From assembly GCA_034432375.1 (NCBI GenBank), contig DAOUCA010000101.1, forward strand, positions 1 to 64,000: a stretch of 64,000 nt of DNA. The letters are read 5' to 3'. Below, in pieces: positions 17,600-26,161 of this stretch. Under the pieces are notes generated by a model. The model was given only the letters and a program-made list of their open reading frames with translations, was not told the DNA's origin and ran no database searches. Both the position numbers and the translations under genes were made by a program. Position 1 is the first letter of the stretch. Every line of letters begins with the position of its first letter. This DNA is from JAHBVH01 sp034432375 (lineage in GTDB: Bacteria; Chloroflexota; Anaerolineae; Caldilineales; Caldilineaceae).

Positions 17600-20023
17600 G
17601 TGAGCGCCGCCAAAGCAGGGAGCACCACCTCCAAACGTGAGGTAGAGCGTGCGCGCCCAGTACCCTTGGCTGGCGCAATCGCTGCTCCTCTACCAAGCGT
17701 CAAGCGCCCACCAAGCAATTTCGTCCTCCCCCGCAGCCCCCTCGTTGGACGTGACCACAACCTGGCCGCCCTCCAACAACTATTGTTGCAAGAGCAAGTC
17801 GGCCTGCTCACCCTGACCGGCCCCGGCGGCATCGGCAAGACGCGCCTGGCGATGCAAGTGGCGGCGAACCTGCTCGACCATTTTGTCGATGGCGTCTACT
17901 TTGTATCGCTGGCACCGATCAGCGACCCGGCGCTGGTGGCTTCCATAATTGCCCAAACCTTGAGTGTGCAAGAAGCGCCCGGACGCGCCATACAAGTGAG
18001 CCTACAAGAGTATCTGCGCGACAAACAACTGCTCCTGATGCTGGATAACTTCGAGCAAATCTTGCCCGCCGCGGGGTTGGTGAGTGCATTGTTAAAGGAA
18101 TGTCGCCGTCTCAAAGTGATGGTTACCAGCCGGGCCACCCTTCATCTCTACGGTGAACAAGAATTCCCCGTGCCACCGTTGGCTTTGCCGGATGCCAAAC
18201 ACTTCACCACTGCCAATCTGACCGAATTCGCCGCCATCGACCTCTTCTGTCAGCGAGCGCAGGCCAGCAAACCCGATTTTACCCTCACCGCTGACAACGC
18301 CGCCGCTGTCGCCAGGATTTGTATCGACCTGGATGGGTTGCCGTTGGCCATTGAACTGGCTGCCGCCAGAATCAAGTTGTTTTCACCCGCCGCCTTATTG
18401 GCGCGCTTGGATCAGCGCCTCACCCTCCTCATCGGCGGCGCTCACGATTTGCCCACCCGTCAACGCACCCTGCGCGACGAGATCGCTTGGAGCTATGACC
18501 TGTTGACCTCAGGGCAACAGACGCTCTTTCGGCGGCTAGCGGTCTTTGTCGGCGGTTTTACGCTGGAAGCCGCGCAGGCTGTTGCCAATGCCGATGATGC
18601 GTTCACCCTAGACATATTGGATGGGATAGCCTTGCTCATCGATAAAAACCTGTTGCGGCAGGTAGAAGTATTAGATGGCGAAGCCCGTTTTGACATGTTG
18701 GAGACCATTCGCGAATATGGGCTGGAGCAGTTGGAAGTGAAAGCGGAGGTAGAAACCCTATGGCGGTGGCACGCCGACTATTACCTGAGCCTGGCGGAAG
18801 CGTGTAATCGAAAATTACAAAGTGGAGCACAAGAGCTTTGGCTATCACGTATGGTGTGCGAACAGAGCAATTGGCGAACGGCCTTGGGTTGGTGCCAATC
18901 CACTGGCGCGATCGAGGCAGAGTTGCGCTTGATAGGAGCACTCTGGTATTTCTGGCTCTGCTATGGTTACTTGCATGAGGCGCGCCGCTCGCTTGAGGGT
19001 GTTCTCGCACGGACCGGAGAGTTGGGTAGCCAACAAGCACGTGCGAACGTAATCGGGGCCGCTGGGGTATTTGCCTGGCAGCAAGGGGATAACCACACAG
19101 CACGCTTGCGGCTTGAGCAAAGTATTGCGCTCGCCAGGGAGTTGGAGGATAGGCGACTGACCGCTGACATGCTCATTTTTCTGGGCTGGGTGATGCTTTT
19201 CCACAATAAAGACGATGCACTAGCCGCAAATCTATTTGAAGAAAGTTTGCACATCGCCAGAGAACGTGGGAACGCGATGGGACTTGCCAACGCATTCACT
19301 GCATTGGGTAGTTTGTTCAGAGGGCGGGGTGATTATAAGCAAGCCTACGCTTTTTTTGAAGAGAGCCGAAGGATTTTCCAAGAACTCGGCGCCACCTGGG
19401 AAGTAGCGATGGCACTCATTGAACTCGGCGATGTGGTTCGGCTGCAAGGGGAGCACCTACGCGCCCAAGCACTCTTCAACGCGAGCCTGGCACTGTGGCG
19501 TGTACTCGGCATCAGCCGTGGATTCAGGATGCCTTTTTGTCTGGCGGGATTGGCGCGGCTGTATGCAACGGATGGAGAGTTAATGCCCACAGCCCGCCTG
19601 CTGGGAGCAGCAGAAGCATTGTCCGAACGCATCGGCGCACCGCCGTTCGTGGAGGATATCACTACCCTGCGTAGCCAAATGGATGCGAGCGCGTTTCAGG
19701 CAGCCTGGGCGGAGGGGCGAGCGATGCCACCAGAGCAGGCTATCGAGTATGCATTAACTTTGCCACCGATATCGACAGAGCCGTCTACTGTAGCGCGCTC
19801 TGCCATCGTATTACCCTCACCCACCTACCCCGCTGGCTTGACCGCCCGTGAAGTCGAGGTGCTGCGTCTATTGGCGCAAGGATTAACCTATGCCCAGATC
19901 GCCGAAAAACTGATCATTACTCGCCGCACGGTCAATGCCCACCTGACCACAATTTATGGCAAACTGGGCGTTACCTCGCGCGCGGCAGCCACTCGTTTTG
20001 CGCTGGATCATCATCTCGTCTGA
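17600..20023 (+). CDS. STAND ATPase transcriptional regulator with LuxR DNA-binding tail
   Basis: 807 residues from GTG 17600. An in-frame stop lies just upstream and the ribosome site is weak, so a later start is possible. An NB-ARC-type ATPase holds Walker A GPGGIGKT at 74-81 and Walker B LLLMLDNFEQ near 144-153, with the DLPTRQRTLRDEIAWSYDLL winged-helix region at about 290. TPR-like helices span about 400-720. A GerE/LuxR helix-turn-helix is at 747-806 (LTAREVEVLRLLAQGLTYAQIAEKLIITRRTVNAHL). By analogy with MalT-like proteins it oligomerises on binding an inducer and ATP and activates promoters with repeated sites near -35. It lies among four copies of such a promoter module and is a candidate activator for them. 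This link is inference. Confidence 0.9.
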   Translation: MSAAKAGSTTSKREVERARPVPLAGAIAAPLPSVKRPPSNFVLPRSPLVGRDHNLAALQQLLLQEQVGLLTLTGPGGIGKTRLAMQVAANLLDHFVDGVYFVSLAPISDPALVASIIAQTLSVQEAPGRAIQVSLQEYLRDKQLLLMLDNFEQILPAAGLVSALLKECRRLKVMVTSRATLHLYGEQEFPVPPLALPDAKHFTTANLTEFAAIDLFCQRAQASKPDFTLTADNAAAVARICIDLDGLPLAIELAAARIKLFSPAALLARLDQRLTLLIGGAHDLPTRQRTLRDEIAWSYDLLTSGQQTLFRRLAVFVGGFTLEAAQAVANADDAFTLDILDGIALLIDKNLLRQVEVLDGEARFDMLETIREYGLEQLEVKAEVETLWRWHADYYLSLAEACNRKLQSGAQELWLSRMVCEQSNWRTALGWCQSTGAIEAELRLIGALWYFWLCYGYLHEARRSLEGVLARTGELGSQQARANVIGAAGVFAWQQGDNHTARLRLEQSIALARELEDRRLTADMLIFLGWVMLFHNKDDALAANLFEESLHIARERGNAMGLANAFTALGSLFRGRGDYKQAYAFFEESRRIFQELGATWEVAMALIELGDVVRLQGEHLRAQALFNASLALWRVLGISRGFRMPFCLAGLARLYATDGELMPTARLLGAAEALSERIGAPPFVEDITTLRSQMDASAFQAAWAEGRAMPPEQAIEYALTLPPISTEPSTVARSAIVLPSPTYPAGLTAREVEVLRLLAQGLTYAQIAEKLIITRRTVNAHLTTIYGKLGVTSRAAATRFALDHHLV

Positions 20024-20184
20024 GTCCACATACATATACCTAGTACATGATGGCGTAAATACCACGGCAGTAAATAAGCCCAAGTTACTCGAGTGAATAA
20101 GGCAGAATAGCTATGGGCCTGTTTACGCCGGGATTTACTAGTCCTCCGAAGCGCTAAGCCGCTCACTCCAAATATGTAATAAAA
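20024..20184. other. Spacer
   Basis: No gene seen. A loose match to the activator palindrome (CATACATATACCTAGTACATG) lies at about 20027-20047 but without the GATGC box. Confidence 0.4.
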
Positions 20185-20228
20185 TATGTACAAGTACCGA
20201 TGCACTGCCACCACCCATCTTGTAGACT
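20185..20228 (+). promoter_or_regulatory. Shared activator-promoter module, copy B
   Basis: A degenerate palindrome, TATGTACAAGTACC (20185-20198), is followed by GATGCA (20199-20204), 15 bases, TTG and TAGACT (20223-20228). CATCTTGTA and ACGGAAT are shared with copy A. The upstream AGGTA box is missing. It lies 53 bases before the start at 20282. Confidence 0.65.
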
Positions 20229-20281
20229 GCGTGTGTACGGAATCAACTGGCAAAACCTATTTCCTACAAGGAGAAAACAAG

Positions 20282-20755
20282 ATGCGCACCAAACGAATCT
20301 ATATTACCCTCATTGTGATCGGACTGCTGGCGGCGCTGACCACGACGGTCTATGCAGCGAACAGCTATTATCCAGCTACGCCGACGCTGGTCGGCACCTG
20401 GAATGTTACGGTCAAAATCGAAGGTGTCCCAGACACCTTTGAGACCATGCACACTTACTTTGCCGATGGCAATTTTACCGAAGCGACCAACATCCCGACC
20501 ATCCAGACCTCAGCATCGCATGGCGTCTGGATCGGGAGCGGCAACACCTATCTGCTGACCTTCGGTGCCTTCATCTTTGATGAACAGAACACGTACACAG
20601 AGAAACAAATCGTACACTGCTCAATTCGCATGGATGGCAGCGACCACCTAACGGCCCATTGGTCATTTGACACGATCGATACCGCAGGCAAGGTGACAAA
20701 GGATGCCTATACAGGCACCTTCGAGGGCGTTCGCATGGAGGTGGAACTGCCGTAG
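20282..20755 (+). CDS. Small exported lipocalin-like protein
   Basis: 157 residues from ATG 20282, preceded by AAGGAGAAAAC. The longer frame from 20186 overlaps the promoter. A signal peptide (MRTKRIYITLIVIGLLAALT) ends near VYA-AN. The mature part reads LVGTWNVTVKIEG, HTYFADGNFTEATN, GVWIGSGNTYLLTFGAF, HLTAHWSFDT and ends EGVRMEVELP. This pattern of short strands fits a lipocalin-like beta barrel. It is a clear paralogue of the protein at 25497, which lacks the signal peptide. Both have promoter modules of the same type. A small-ligand-binding role is inferred and the ligand is unknown. Confidence 0.7.
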   Translation: MRTKRIYITLIVIGLLAALTTTVYAANSYYPATPTLVGTWNVTVKIEGVPDTFETMHTYFADGNFTEATNIPTIQTSASHGVWIGSGNTYLLTFGAFIFDEQNTYTEKQIVHCSIRMDGSDHLTAHWSFDTIDTAGKVTKDAYTGTFEGVRMEVELP

Positions 20756-20783
20756 GTAGCATGACGTGACCTCGAATTTCAAC

Positions 20784-20837
20784 ATGCAAAGCGCCACTTG
20801 GGAGTTCTTACAAAAACTTCCAAGCGGCGCTTTGCAT
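20784..20837. terminator. Long hairpin between converging genes
   Basis: ATGCAAAGCGCC-a-CTTGG (20784-20801) pairs with CCAAG-c-GGCGCTTTGCAT (20820-20837), with one mismatch and an 18-base loop. It sits between a plus-strand gene ending at 20755 and a minus-strand gene ending at 20996, so it may act in both directions. The next 150 bases contain a plus-strand open stretch (LLLPPALYRAPVAVTEAKLL) that may be a gene remnant. Confidence 0.6.
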
Positions 20838-20995
20838 GGGCGATTGCTTGTTGCTTCCGCCGGCACTCTATCGGGCACCGGTCGCCGTAACCGAGGCGAA
20901 ACTGCTGGCGCAGGCGCTGGCCCTGCCGTTGATCGAGGCGGTCTTGGCGGAAGCCAGCGCACGCTACGCGCTTGGCGCGGTATGGCAGCCACTGC

Positions 20996-23956
20996 TTATT
21001 CCTCGGCCCACCCGCGTTGCTCAAGCTCAACCAGCAAAGCCGCCGCGCTGGCCCACAGGTCGCCAGCTTTGCCCCGCGCGCGGGCAGCGGTCACCATTTC
21101 TGGCGGCAGTGTCGCCGCAACTTCTGCCAACTCTACGCCGGCCAGATCCCAGCGCATCTGCGAGTTGGCAACGATTGGGATGTCGGCGATCTGCGCGTAG
21201 AGTTCAATGGCGCGTTCGGCTTCACCGCTATCTGCCAGCAACAAGGCGATGCCGGGCAAGACAAAGAGCACCGTCAAAAAGCCATCGTCGCGCGCGGTCG
21301 ATTGCAGCGCCTGGCAAAAGTAGTGCTGGGCGGTGCTGGTTTGGCCCAGACCATGGGCGGTGTAGCCGGCGAAGGCCCGGGCCTGGGCCAAACGTTGCTG
21401 TTCGCCGATTTCCTGGTGGAGGGTGAGGGCTTCCGTCACCAGCGCCTGAGCATCGGCATATCTGCCTTCAACAATCGCCAAACAACTTAGCACATCCAGC
21501 CCCAATGCGAGTTCGTCTTGGTTCTGAGTAGCGCGGCTCTGGCGCAACTGCGTTTCCAGTTGGGCGCGCGCCTCGGCGTAGTTGCCCAGTTCTAAATTGA
21601 TGAGGCCGGGCAGAGTGAGCGAGGTCGGCAAGCCTAGATCGGCGCATATGAAGCTATACTTTTCCACCTGGATCAAGGCTTCGTCAAAGCGTCCGCCATA
21701 GATCAAAGACCAGGCTAAGGCATAATGCCCGGTGGCAACTTTGACGCGATCACCGAGCAGCGCATAGAGGGCCAGCGATTTTGTGGTTACTGTTTCGGCC
21801 TCGGCTAGTCGCCCCTGATCGCGCAAGATATAGCCCAACCCCTCCAGCACATGCGCGCAGTTTCGTTCATCACCCAGCGTTTGGTAGTGCGTAAGACTCT
21901 CCTCATAAAAGTGCCTCCCCAGCGCTAAATTACCTGAGCGATAGCCGATTTCGCCCAATCCGGCCAACGCATGGGCTTTGCCCCAATTGTCCTGCAGGGT
22001 TTCATAAAGCTCGAGCGCCTGTTGATAACATGCTTTACAGACCACAAAGTCGGCCTGCGCTTCGCCCAGCCGTCCCATCTGAAGCCGGGTAAACGCCATT
22101 GCCTGTTGACCCGCGCGATCGGATGGGGCAATGTTTTCTAGTGTGATCAGGCTCTGTTGGAGAAGTTGATCGGCTGCCAGTAAGCGCCGACCCGCGCTCA
22201 GAAAGACGCTTTGCCAGGCCAGTGTCTGCGCCAACACACACCGTGCCACTGGGAATGGCGATGGCAGGTCTTCTAAGTAGCGCACAGCAAGCTGATAGGC
22301 CGCCGCGCCTTCCTGGTAGCGATTGCGCCACTGATAAAACAACCCCAAGCTATGCATGGCTTGCGCCAACTGTTCAAGTTGTTGGTGTTGCGCGGCCCAC
22401 TGCCAGGCCCGCTGCATGTTCTCTAGCTCCAACTCAATTTGCCCAATGGCAGCTTGTTGTTCCACCCCTTGCAACCGAACTTCCTGCGCGCCAAGGAGGG
22501 CGCAGTAGAAGTGGCTGTGCCGCTCACGCGCGACAGCGTGTACCGCCGGCATTTGCGCCAGACGGTCAGCCGCATAATGTCGCACCAGTTCATGGAGAAC
22601 ATAGCGACTCTGCCCATCCCCATCCAAACTGGTCAACCCCTGCTGCCGCTGTAAAAGGGATTTGTTCATCAGCGTCAAGAGCAACTGCGGGGACGCCCCA
22701 GTCACGAAGCGGGCTGCTTCCCGTGTAAAACCGCCCCGAAAGAGGTTTAGTTGAGCCCAAAGCCGCTGTTCCTCTGTGCTGAGCAAACGCCAGGAATGGT
22801 CAAAGAGGGCGCGTAGACTGCGGTGGCGCGCGGGCAGATCTTGTTGCTCAGTGGTCAAAAAATCGAACGTTGGTGCTGTGTCTGCACCGCTTGTCAGTTC
22901 GGCCAGAATTTCGGCAGGGGTGAAGAGATCTATCCACGCCGCTGCCAGCAGAATGGCCAGCGGCAACCCTTGCACCAGACGACAGAGGGCGGCAATTGGT
23001 GCGCTATTGTCCTGGGTCAACGCAAAGTCCGGCTGTAGACGGCGGGCACTCTGCACAAAAAGTTCAACGGCACTGCTCTGGCCAATCGCGGCGGTTGCCG
23101 TGTCGCTTGGCGGGAAATCGATGCCGGCAACGGGGTAGAGTTGTTCCCCCTGCACGTTGAGACGCGTGCGTGAGGTGACCAGTAGCTTGAGCTGCGGGGC
23201 AGCCTGGAGCAGGTCGAGCAAGAGGGCCACGCTATTGGGTTCGTCTGATTCCTGGCTAGCTGACTGGGATGGCGTGGGTAGTAACTGCTCAAAGTTATCG
23301 AGGATCAGCAATAGCTGTTTGTGACACAGATAATCCGCCAGTTGTTGATAGGGCATCCCCTCGGCGTAAAAGGCAAAGTTGAGCGCCTCGGCCATGAGCG
23401 GGATGATGGCGTGGGTGCTCTCCACCGCGGCCAGTGCGACAAAGTAAACGCCATGGCTGAAGTGCGCCAGTTGCATAGCTGCCGCCGCAAGGGTCAGCCG
23501 CGTTTTGCCGATCCCGCCCGGACCAACCAGCGTCAGCAGGCGCACGGTGGGGTCGGCCAACAGTGCGGCCACTGCGTTGACTTCGGTCGTACGCCCAATC
23601 AGTGGGGTCAGTTGCAGCGGTAAGTTGTGGCGGCGGGGTGGCGCCGGTGTCGGCCGCGAGTCATGATCAGGGGCGGCGCGCGCGAAGGCCATAAAGTCAG
23701 CGGACTGGGCAGGAGGGACCTGTAGCGATAGCGCCAGCCGCTCAGCCATCTGCTTGGAAGGGCGCAACGCATCCGCCTCCAATTTGCGGATGGTGACCGC
23801 CGCACAACCCACTTGCCGCGCCAATTCGGCCTGGGTTAGGTCAAGTTGGCGGCGCTGTTGCCGCAGCCAACGGCCAAACGAGAGTTCTACTGCCACCGCG
23901 TCTGCCTTTCCTCTATAGACATTATACTGATGCTCTGCATTAAGGTTCATTTTCAC
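20996..23956 (-). CDS. STAND ATPase transcriptional regulator with XRE DNA-binding head
   Basis: 986 residues from GTG 23956. ATG 23950 is an alternative, and a GTG near 23896 would still keep the DNA-binding domain. An XRE helix-turn-helix lies at about 25-80 (FGRWLRQQRRQLDLTQAELARQVG). A linker and the NB-ARC ATPase follow, with Walker A GPGGIGKT at 145-152 and Walker B LLLILDNFEQLL near 207-218. Tetratricopeptide-like repeats fill 480-960 (for example LAGLGEIGYRSGNLALGRHFYEES). It has opposite polarity to the LuxR-tailed regulator, with its DNA-binding domain at the N-terminus. A perfect 14-bp inverted repeat overlaps its start and suggests self-control. Signal and targets are unknown. The promoter modules nearby are candidates. 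Confidence 0.88.
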   Translation of the reverse strand: MKMNLNAEHQYNVYRGKADAVAVELSFGRWLRQQRRQLDLTQAELARQVGCAAVTIRKLEADALRPSKQMAERLALSLQVPPAQSADFMAFARAAPDHDSRPTPAPPRRHNLPLQLTPLIGRTTEVNAVAALLADPTVRLLTLVGPGGIGKTRLTLAAAAMQLAHFSHGVYFVALAAVESTHAIIPLMAEALNFAFYAEGMPYQQLADYLCHKQLLLILDNFEQLLPTPSQSASQESDEPNSVALLLDLLQAAPQLKLLVTSRTRLNVQGEQLYPVAGIDFPPSDTATAAIGQSSAVELFVQSARRLQPDFALTQDNSAPIAALCRLVQGLPLAILLAAAWIDLFTPAEILAELTSGADTAPTFDFLTTEQQDLPARHRSLRALFDHSWRLLSTEEQRLWAQLNLFRGGFTREAARFVTGASPQLLLTLMNKSLLQRQQGLTSLDGDGQSRYVLHELVRHYAADRLAQMPAVHAVARERHSHFYCALLGAQEVRLQGVEQQAAIGQIELELENMQRAWQWAAQHQQLEQLAQAMHSLGLFYQWRNRYQEGAAAYQLAVRYLEDLPSPFPVARCVLAQTLAWQSVFLSAGRRLLAADQLLQQSLITLENIAPSDRAGQQAMAFTRLQMGRLGEAQADFVVCKACYQQALELYETLQDNWGKAHALAGLGEIGYRSGNLALGRHFYEESLTHYQTLGDERNCAHVLEGLGYILRDQGRLAEAETVTTKSLALYALLGDRVKVATGHYALAWSLIYGGRFDEALIQVEKYSFICADLGLPTSLTLPGLINLELGNYAEARAQLETQLRQSRATQNQDELALGLDVLSCLAIVEGRYADAQALVTEALTLHQEIGEQQRLAQARAFAGYTAHGLGQTSTAQHYFCQALQSTARDDGFLTVLFVLPGIALLLADSGEAERAIELYAQIADIPIVANSQMRWDLAGVELAEVAATLPPEMVTAARARGKAGDLWASAAALLVELEQRGWAEE

Positions 23957-23979
23957 CGCTGGTAGAAATGAACCTTAAT
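23939..23979. promoter_or_regulatory. Perfect 14-bp inverted repeat over the regulator start
   Basis: ATTAAGGTTCATTT (23939-23952) and AAATGAACCTTAAT (23966-23979) are exact complements 13 bases apart. One arm covers codons 2-6 of the regulator, the other lies just upstream. It could be an autoregulatory operator or a hairpin sequestering the start. Confidence 0.55.
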
Positions 23980-23995
23980 CGCAACTGCCAATATG

Positions 23996-24061
23996 TCTCA
24001 AAATCTCTGTGTTACACCTGTACAGCTGCCAAACTTTCCAGAGCCACAACCGATTTTGAGA
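23996..24061. repeat. 10-bp inverted repeat upstream of the XRE-STAND regulator
   Basis: TCTCAAAATC (23996-24005) and GATTTTGAGA (24052-24061), 46 bases apart, in the region expected to hold the minus-strand promoter. Confidence 0.4.
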
Positions 24062-24375
24062 TAGTTTCAGAGCACACCGCGACAATGACGAAACGCCATT
24101 ATATCACTTTTGGTATCGCTTTTCCTATCGCCGTGCGCCCTTATATTCACCGCAAAAAGATGGTTAACTATAGGTGCACTAAACAATGCCTATCGCGCCA
24201 AAACCGTTTTGTCCCTAGGGACGGTTGAATTTAGGGGGAAAAGAAAATCTACCTTCGCCTAAAGTCATGCGTCCCGACGGGACAAGTGAGCCCATCGTGA
24301 TTGGGTGTAACAACGGTCAGATTATGCGACTGCGTACAGGCTACAAAGCGTGGCCTGCGAAACAAGGAGAAACCA
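24062..24375. other. Spacer with two GTCCC...GGGAC palindromes
   Basis: No gene seen. GTCCCTAGGGAC at 24211-24222 and GTCCCGACGGGAC at about 24268-24280 share the same half-site. They lie 154 and 96 bases before the cupredoxin-like lipoprotein start. No copy of the shared GATGC promoter module was found here. Confidence 0.5.
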
Positions 24376-25290
24376 ATGCGACTGCCAACCCTTCTTAAAT
24401 GGCTGCTTATGGGCGTGCTATTCCTACTGACAACGGGTGCCTGTCAAATGGTGACGCCCATCGTTCCCACCAATCCAATGGAGACAATCATGAACAACGT
24501 ATCTTTCACCGCCACCGAGTATCACTTTAGTGGACCGCCAAGTATCCCCGGCGGCTTGACACGGATCGAATTGCTCAACGCGGGCCAACAACAACATGAC
24601 CTGCTGCTCTTCCGGCTCGATGAGGGCAAAACCCTGCAAGACATCGTGGCCGGTTTCCAGGCCGCGGCAGCCGTCGGCGTCGAAGCCACACCACCCCCTT
24701 GGGTCAAGCTCTATGGCGGCATCGCTGGCGTTAGGCCGGGCGAGCGCCGCAGCTATGTCGCCGATCTGGTGCCGGGTAACTACGGTATGCTCTCCTTTGG
24801 CGAATTTCTCAAGCTCAGAACTGGCATCCCCGATCTGGCGCAAGGCATGATGAGCACTGTAACCGTGACCACGCCCAGCGCCACAACAGCCACACTGCCC
24901 ACGCCGGATGTCACAGTGACGATGCATGACTTCAGCTTTAGCCTGTCTGCGCCAATCACGGCGGGCGAACAAGTAATTCAGGTGACGAACGCCGCTGATG
25001 AACTCCATGAACTCTTTATCTACCGGCTCCAAGCGGAGGCAACGCTCGCTGATTTCATGACATTCTTCACGGGTGACGCGTCTTCCCGCGGCACCCCGCC
25101 GGCTGAATTTTTTGGTGGCGTGATGTTGCTCGACCGCGGCTTTAGCGTCACGACGACCCTAGATTTTGCAGCGGGTAGGTATGTGTTGGTCTGTTTCCAT
25201 CCCAGCGCCGCGCATGACGGGCAATCGCACCTAACACTCGGTATGGTGCAGGAATGTACGGTCGACGCGCCAGCAGCGCGTACCCATTGA
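24376..25290 (+). CDS. Lipoprotein with two cupredoxin-like domains
   Basis: 304 residues from ATG 24376 with AAGGAGA upstream. The frame can be extended to 24301 but without a ribosome site. The N-terminus MRLPTLLKWLLMGVLFLLTT ends in GAC, an atypical lipobox with Cys23. Domain 1 (about 40-165) has FTATEYHFSGP and NAGQQQHDLLLFRL. Domain 2 (about 175-295) has VTMHDFSFSLSAP, NAADELHELFIYRL and VLVCFHPSAAHDGQSHLTLGM. Only domain 2 keeps a plausible type-1 copper ligand set (His of ELHEL, Cys and His of CFHP, downstream Met). Domain 1 lacks the Cys. Electron transfer or copper binding at the cell surface is possible. The csoR-cop cluster is 30 kb away. Confidence 0.7.
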   Translation: MRLPTLLKWLLMGVLFLLTTGACQMVTPIVPTNPMETIMNNVSFTATEYHFSGPPSIPGGLTRIELLNAGQQQHDLLLFRLDEGKTLQDIVAGFQAAAAVGVEATPPPWVKLYGGIAGVRPGERRSYVADLVPGNYGMLSFGEFLKLRTGIPDLAQGMMSTVTVTTPSATTATLPTPDVTVTMHDFSFSLSAPITAGEQVIQVTNAADELHELFIYRLQAEATLADFMTFFTGDASSRGTPPAEFFGGVMLLDRGFSVTTTLDFAAGRYVLVCFHPSAAHDGQSHLTLGMVQECTVDAPAARTH

Positions 25291-25360
25291 GTATAAACCT
25301 GGGTAGCACCGCGCATAGAGGTACCTAGAGCGATTCCATCCCAGAGATCTAGCGGCTGTT

Positions 25361-25423
25361 GCACAAATAGGTATCGCGATAGGTACATGTACCGATGCGC
25401 GACCAACGTCAATGCGTTATATT
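25361..25423 (+). promoter_or_regulatory. Shared activator-promoter module, copy C
   Basis: GCACAAATAGGTA at 25361 matches copy A (GCACAAGTAGGTA). AGGTA boxes start at 25369 and 25381. GGTACATGTACC is at 25382-25393 and GATGCG at 25394-25399. Then come 15 bases, CGT and TATATT (25418-25423). Copy A and copy C span 63 bases each without gaps. TATCGCGATA (25372-25381) is an extra palindrome shared with copy D. Confidence 0.75.
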
Positions 25424-25496
25424 GAATACGAGTACTGATTGTTTGATAAACTAGTGAACTACTTTATTCACCTAACCTCTATCCGGAGATAGTCCC

Positions 25497-25874
25497 ATGC
25501 AAACCCAACCAATTGTCGGTGTATGGCAGACAGCGATCAAAATCGAGCGCATGCCGCAAGGCTTCGAAGGAATATACACCTTTTTCGCCGATGGCAACTT
25601 TCTCGAAACCAATTCCTTTAAGGAGACAAATTCCGGCGTCTGGACGCACAGCGATGGCCACTATGCTTTGGCCTTCTGGGGCTACCTCTTCGACGAAGGT
25701 GGTCAAGCTACTGGTAAGGCCAAAGTGCGCCTTACGATCCAGATGGTGGACGCCAACCATTTTACCGGACATGGCACAACAAATGCCTATGACCTGGCCG
25801 GCCAGCCGACGGTAAGTCCCTTCGATGGTCCGGTTACGATTAAAGGCCGCCGCGTCGAGGTAGAGTTATTGTAA
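25497..25874 (+). CDS. Small cytoplasmic lipocalin-like protein
   Basis: 125 residues from ATG 25497, with CGGAGA ten bases before. It begins directly with the domain: IVGVWQTAIKIERMPQGFEG, YTFFADGNFLETN, SGVWTHSDGHYALAFWGYLF, HFTGHGTTNAYD and ends RRVEVELL. It aligns over its whole length with the mature part of the exported protein at 20282 (FADGNF, GVW, EVEL). One is therefore an exported and the other a cytoplasmic version of the same small barrel. It stands alone behind module C, so it should respond with the 20282 gene. Function unknown. Confidence 0.7.
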   Translation: MQTQPIVGVWQTAIKIERMPQGFEGIYTFFADGNFLETNSFKETNSGVWTHSDGHYALAFWGYLFDEGGQATGKAKVRLTIQMVDANHFTGHGTTNAYDLAGQPTVSPFDGPVTIKGRRVEVELL

Positions 25875-25962
25875 GTGGTTGTTATATTTTGGCCCATTTG
25901 TGGAGAGTGTAAAAACCGATGCTTTTACCGTTGGGAAATTATTGTGTTTTCACACTTTCGGC

Positions 25963-26157
25963 TGTAGAGGGTGACAAAGTCGTCACGCGGCGCATCCTCC
26001 AGGGCACCCATCAGGTTGAGTCTACTGGGATTGCCGCTACCGGAAGTCGGTTACCGCCGGTGGTGCCTGGCTATCTCATCTCCGAGCGGGCAAGGTCAAA
26101 GAACAGTGGGGCTACTTTGATGCGCTGGGCTACTGCAACAAGTGGGGCCAAGTCTTA
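25963..26157 (+). pseudogene. Truncated, frameshifted SnoaL-like fragment
   Basis: EGDKVVTRRILQGTH and GIAATG, then after a one-base loss near 26044 in a second frame SVTAGGAWLSHLRAGKVKEQW and YFDALG. This parallels the C-terminal half of the intact gene at 27169 (DGDKVVTRRILQGTH, VSAGGVWLSHLRDGKLKQQW, YFDALG). The N-terminal half and the original stop are gone. It lies between the gene at 25497 and module D, which suggests local duplication followed by decay. Confidence 0.75.
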
Positions 26158-26161
26158 ACGC

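Noticed and set aside
20027..20047. CATACATATACC...GTACATG as another activator site
   Set aside because: No GATGC box or aligned -10; probably chance or a relic.
20836..21426. Plus-strand open frame of about 196 codons
   Set aside because: The first 55 codons look protein-like, but the rest is antisense to the XRE-STAND regulator. Kept only as a possible remnant in the spacer note.
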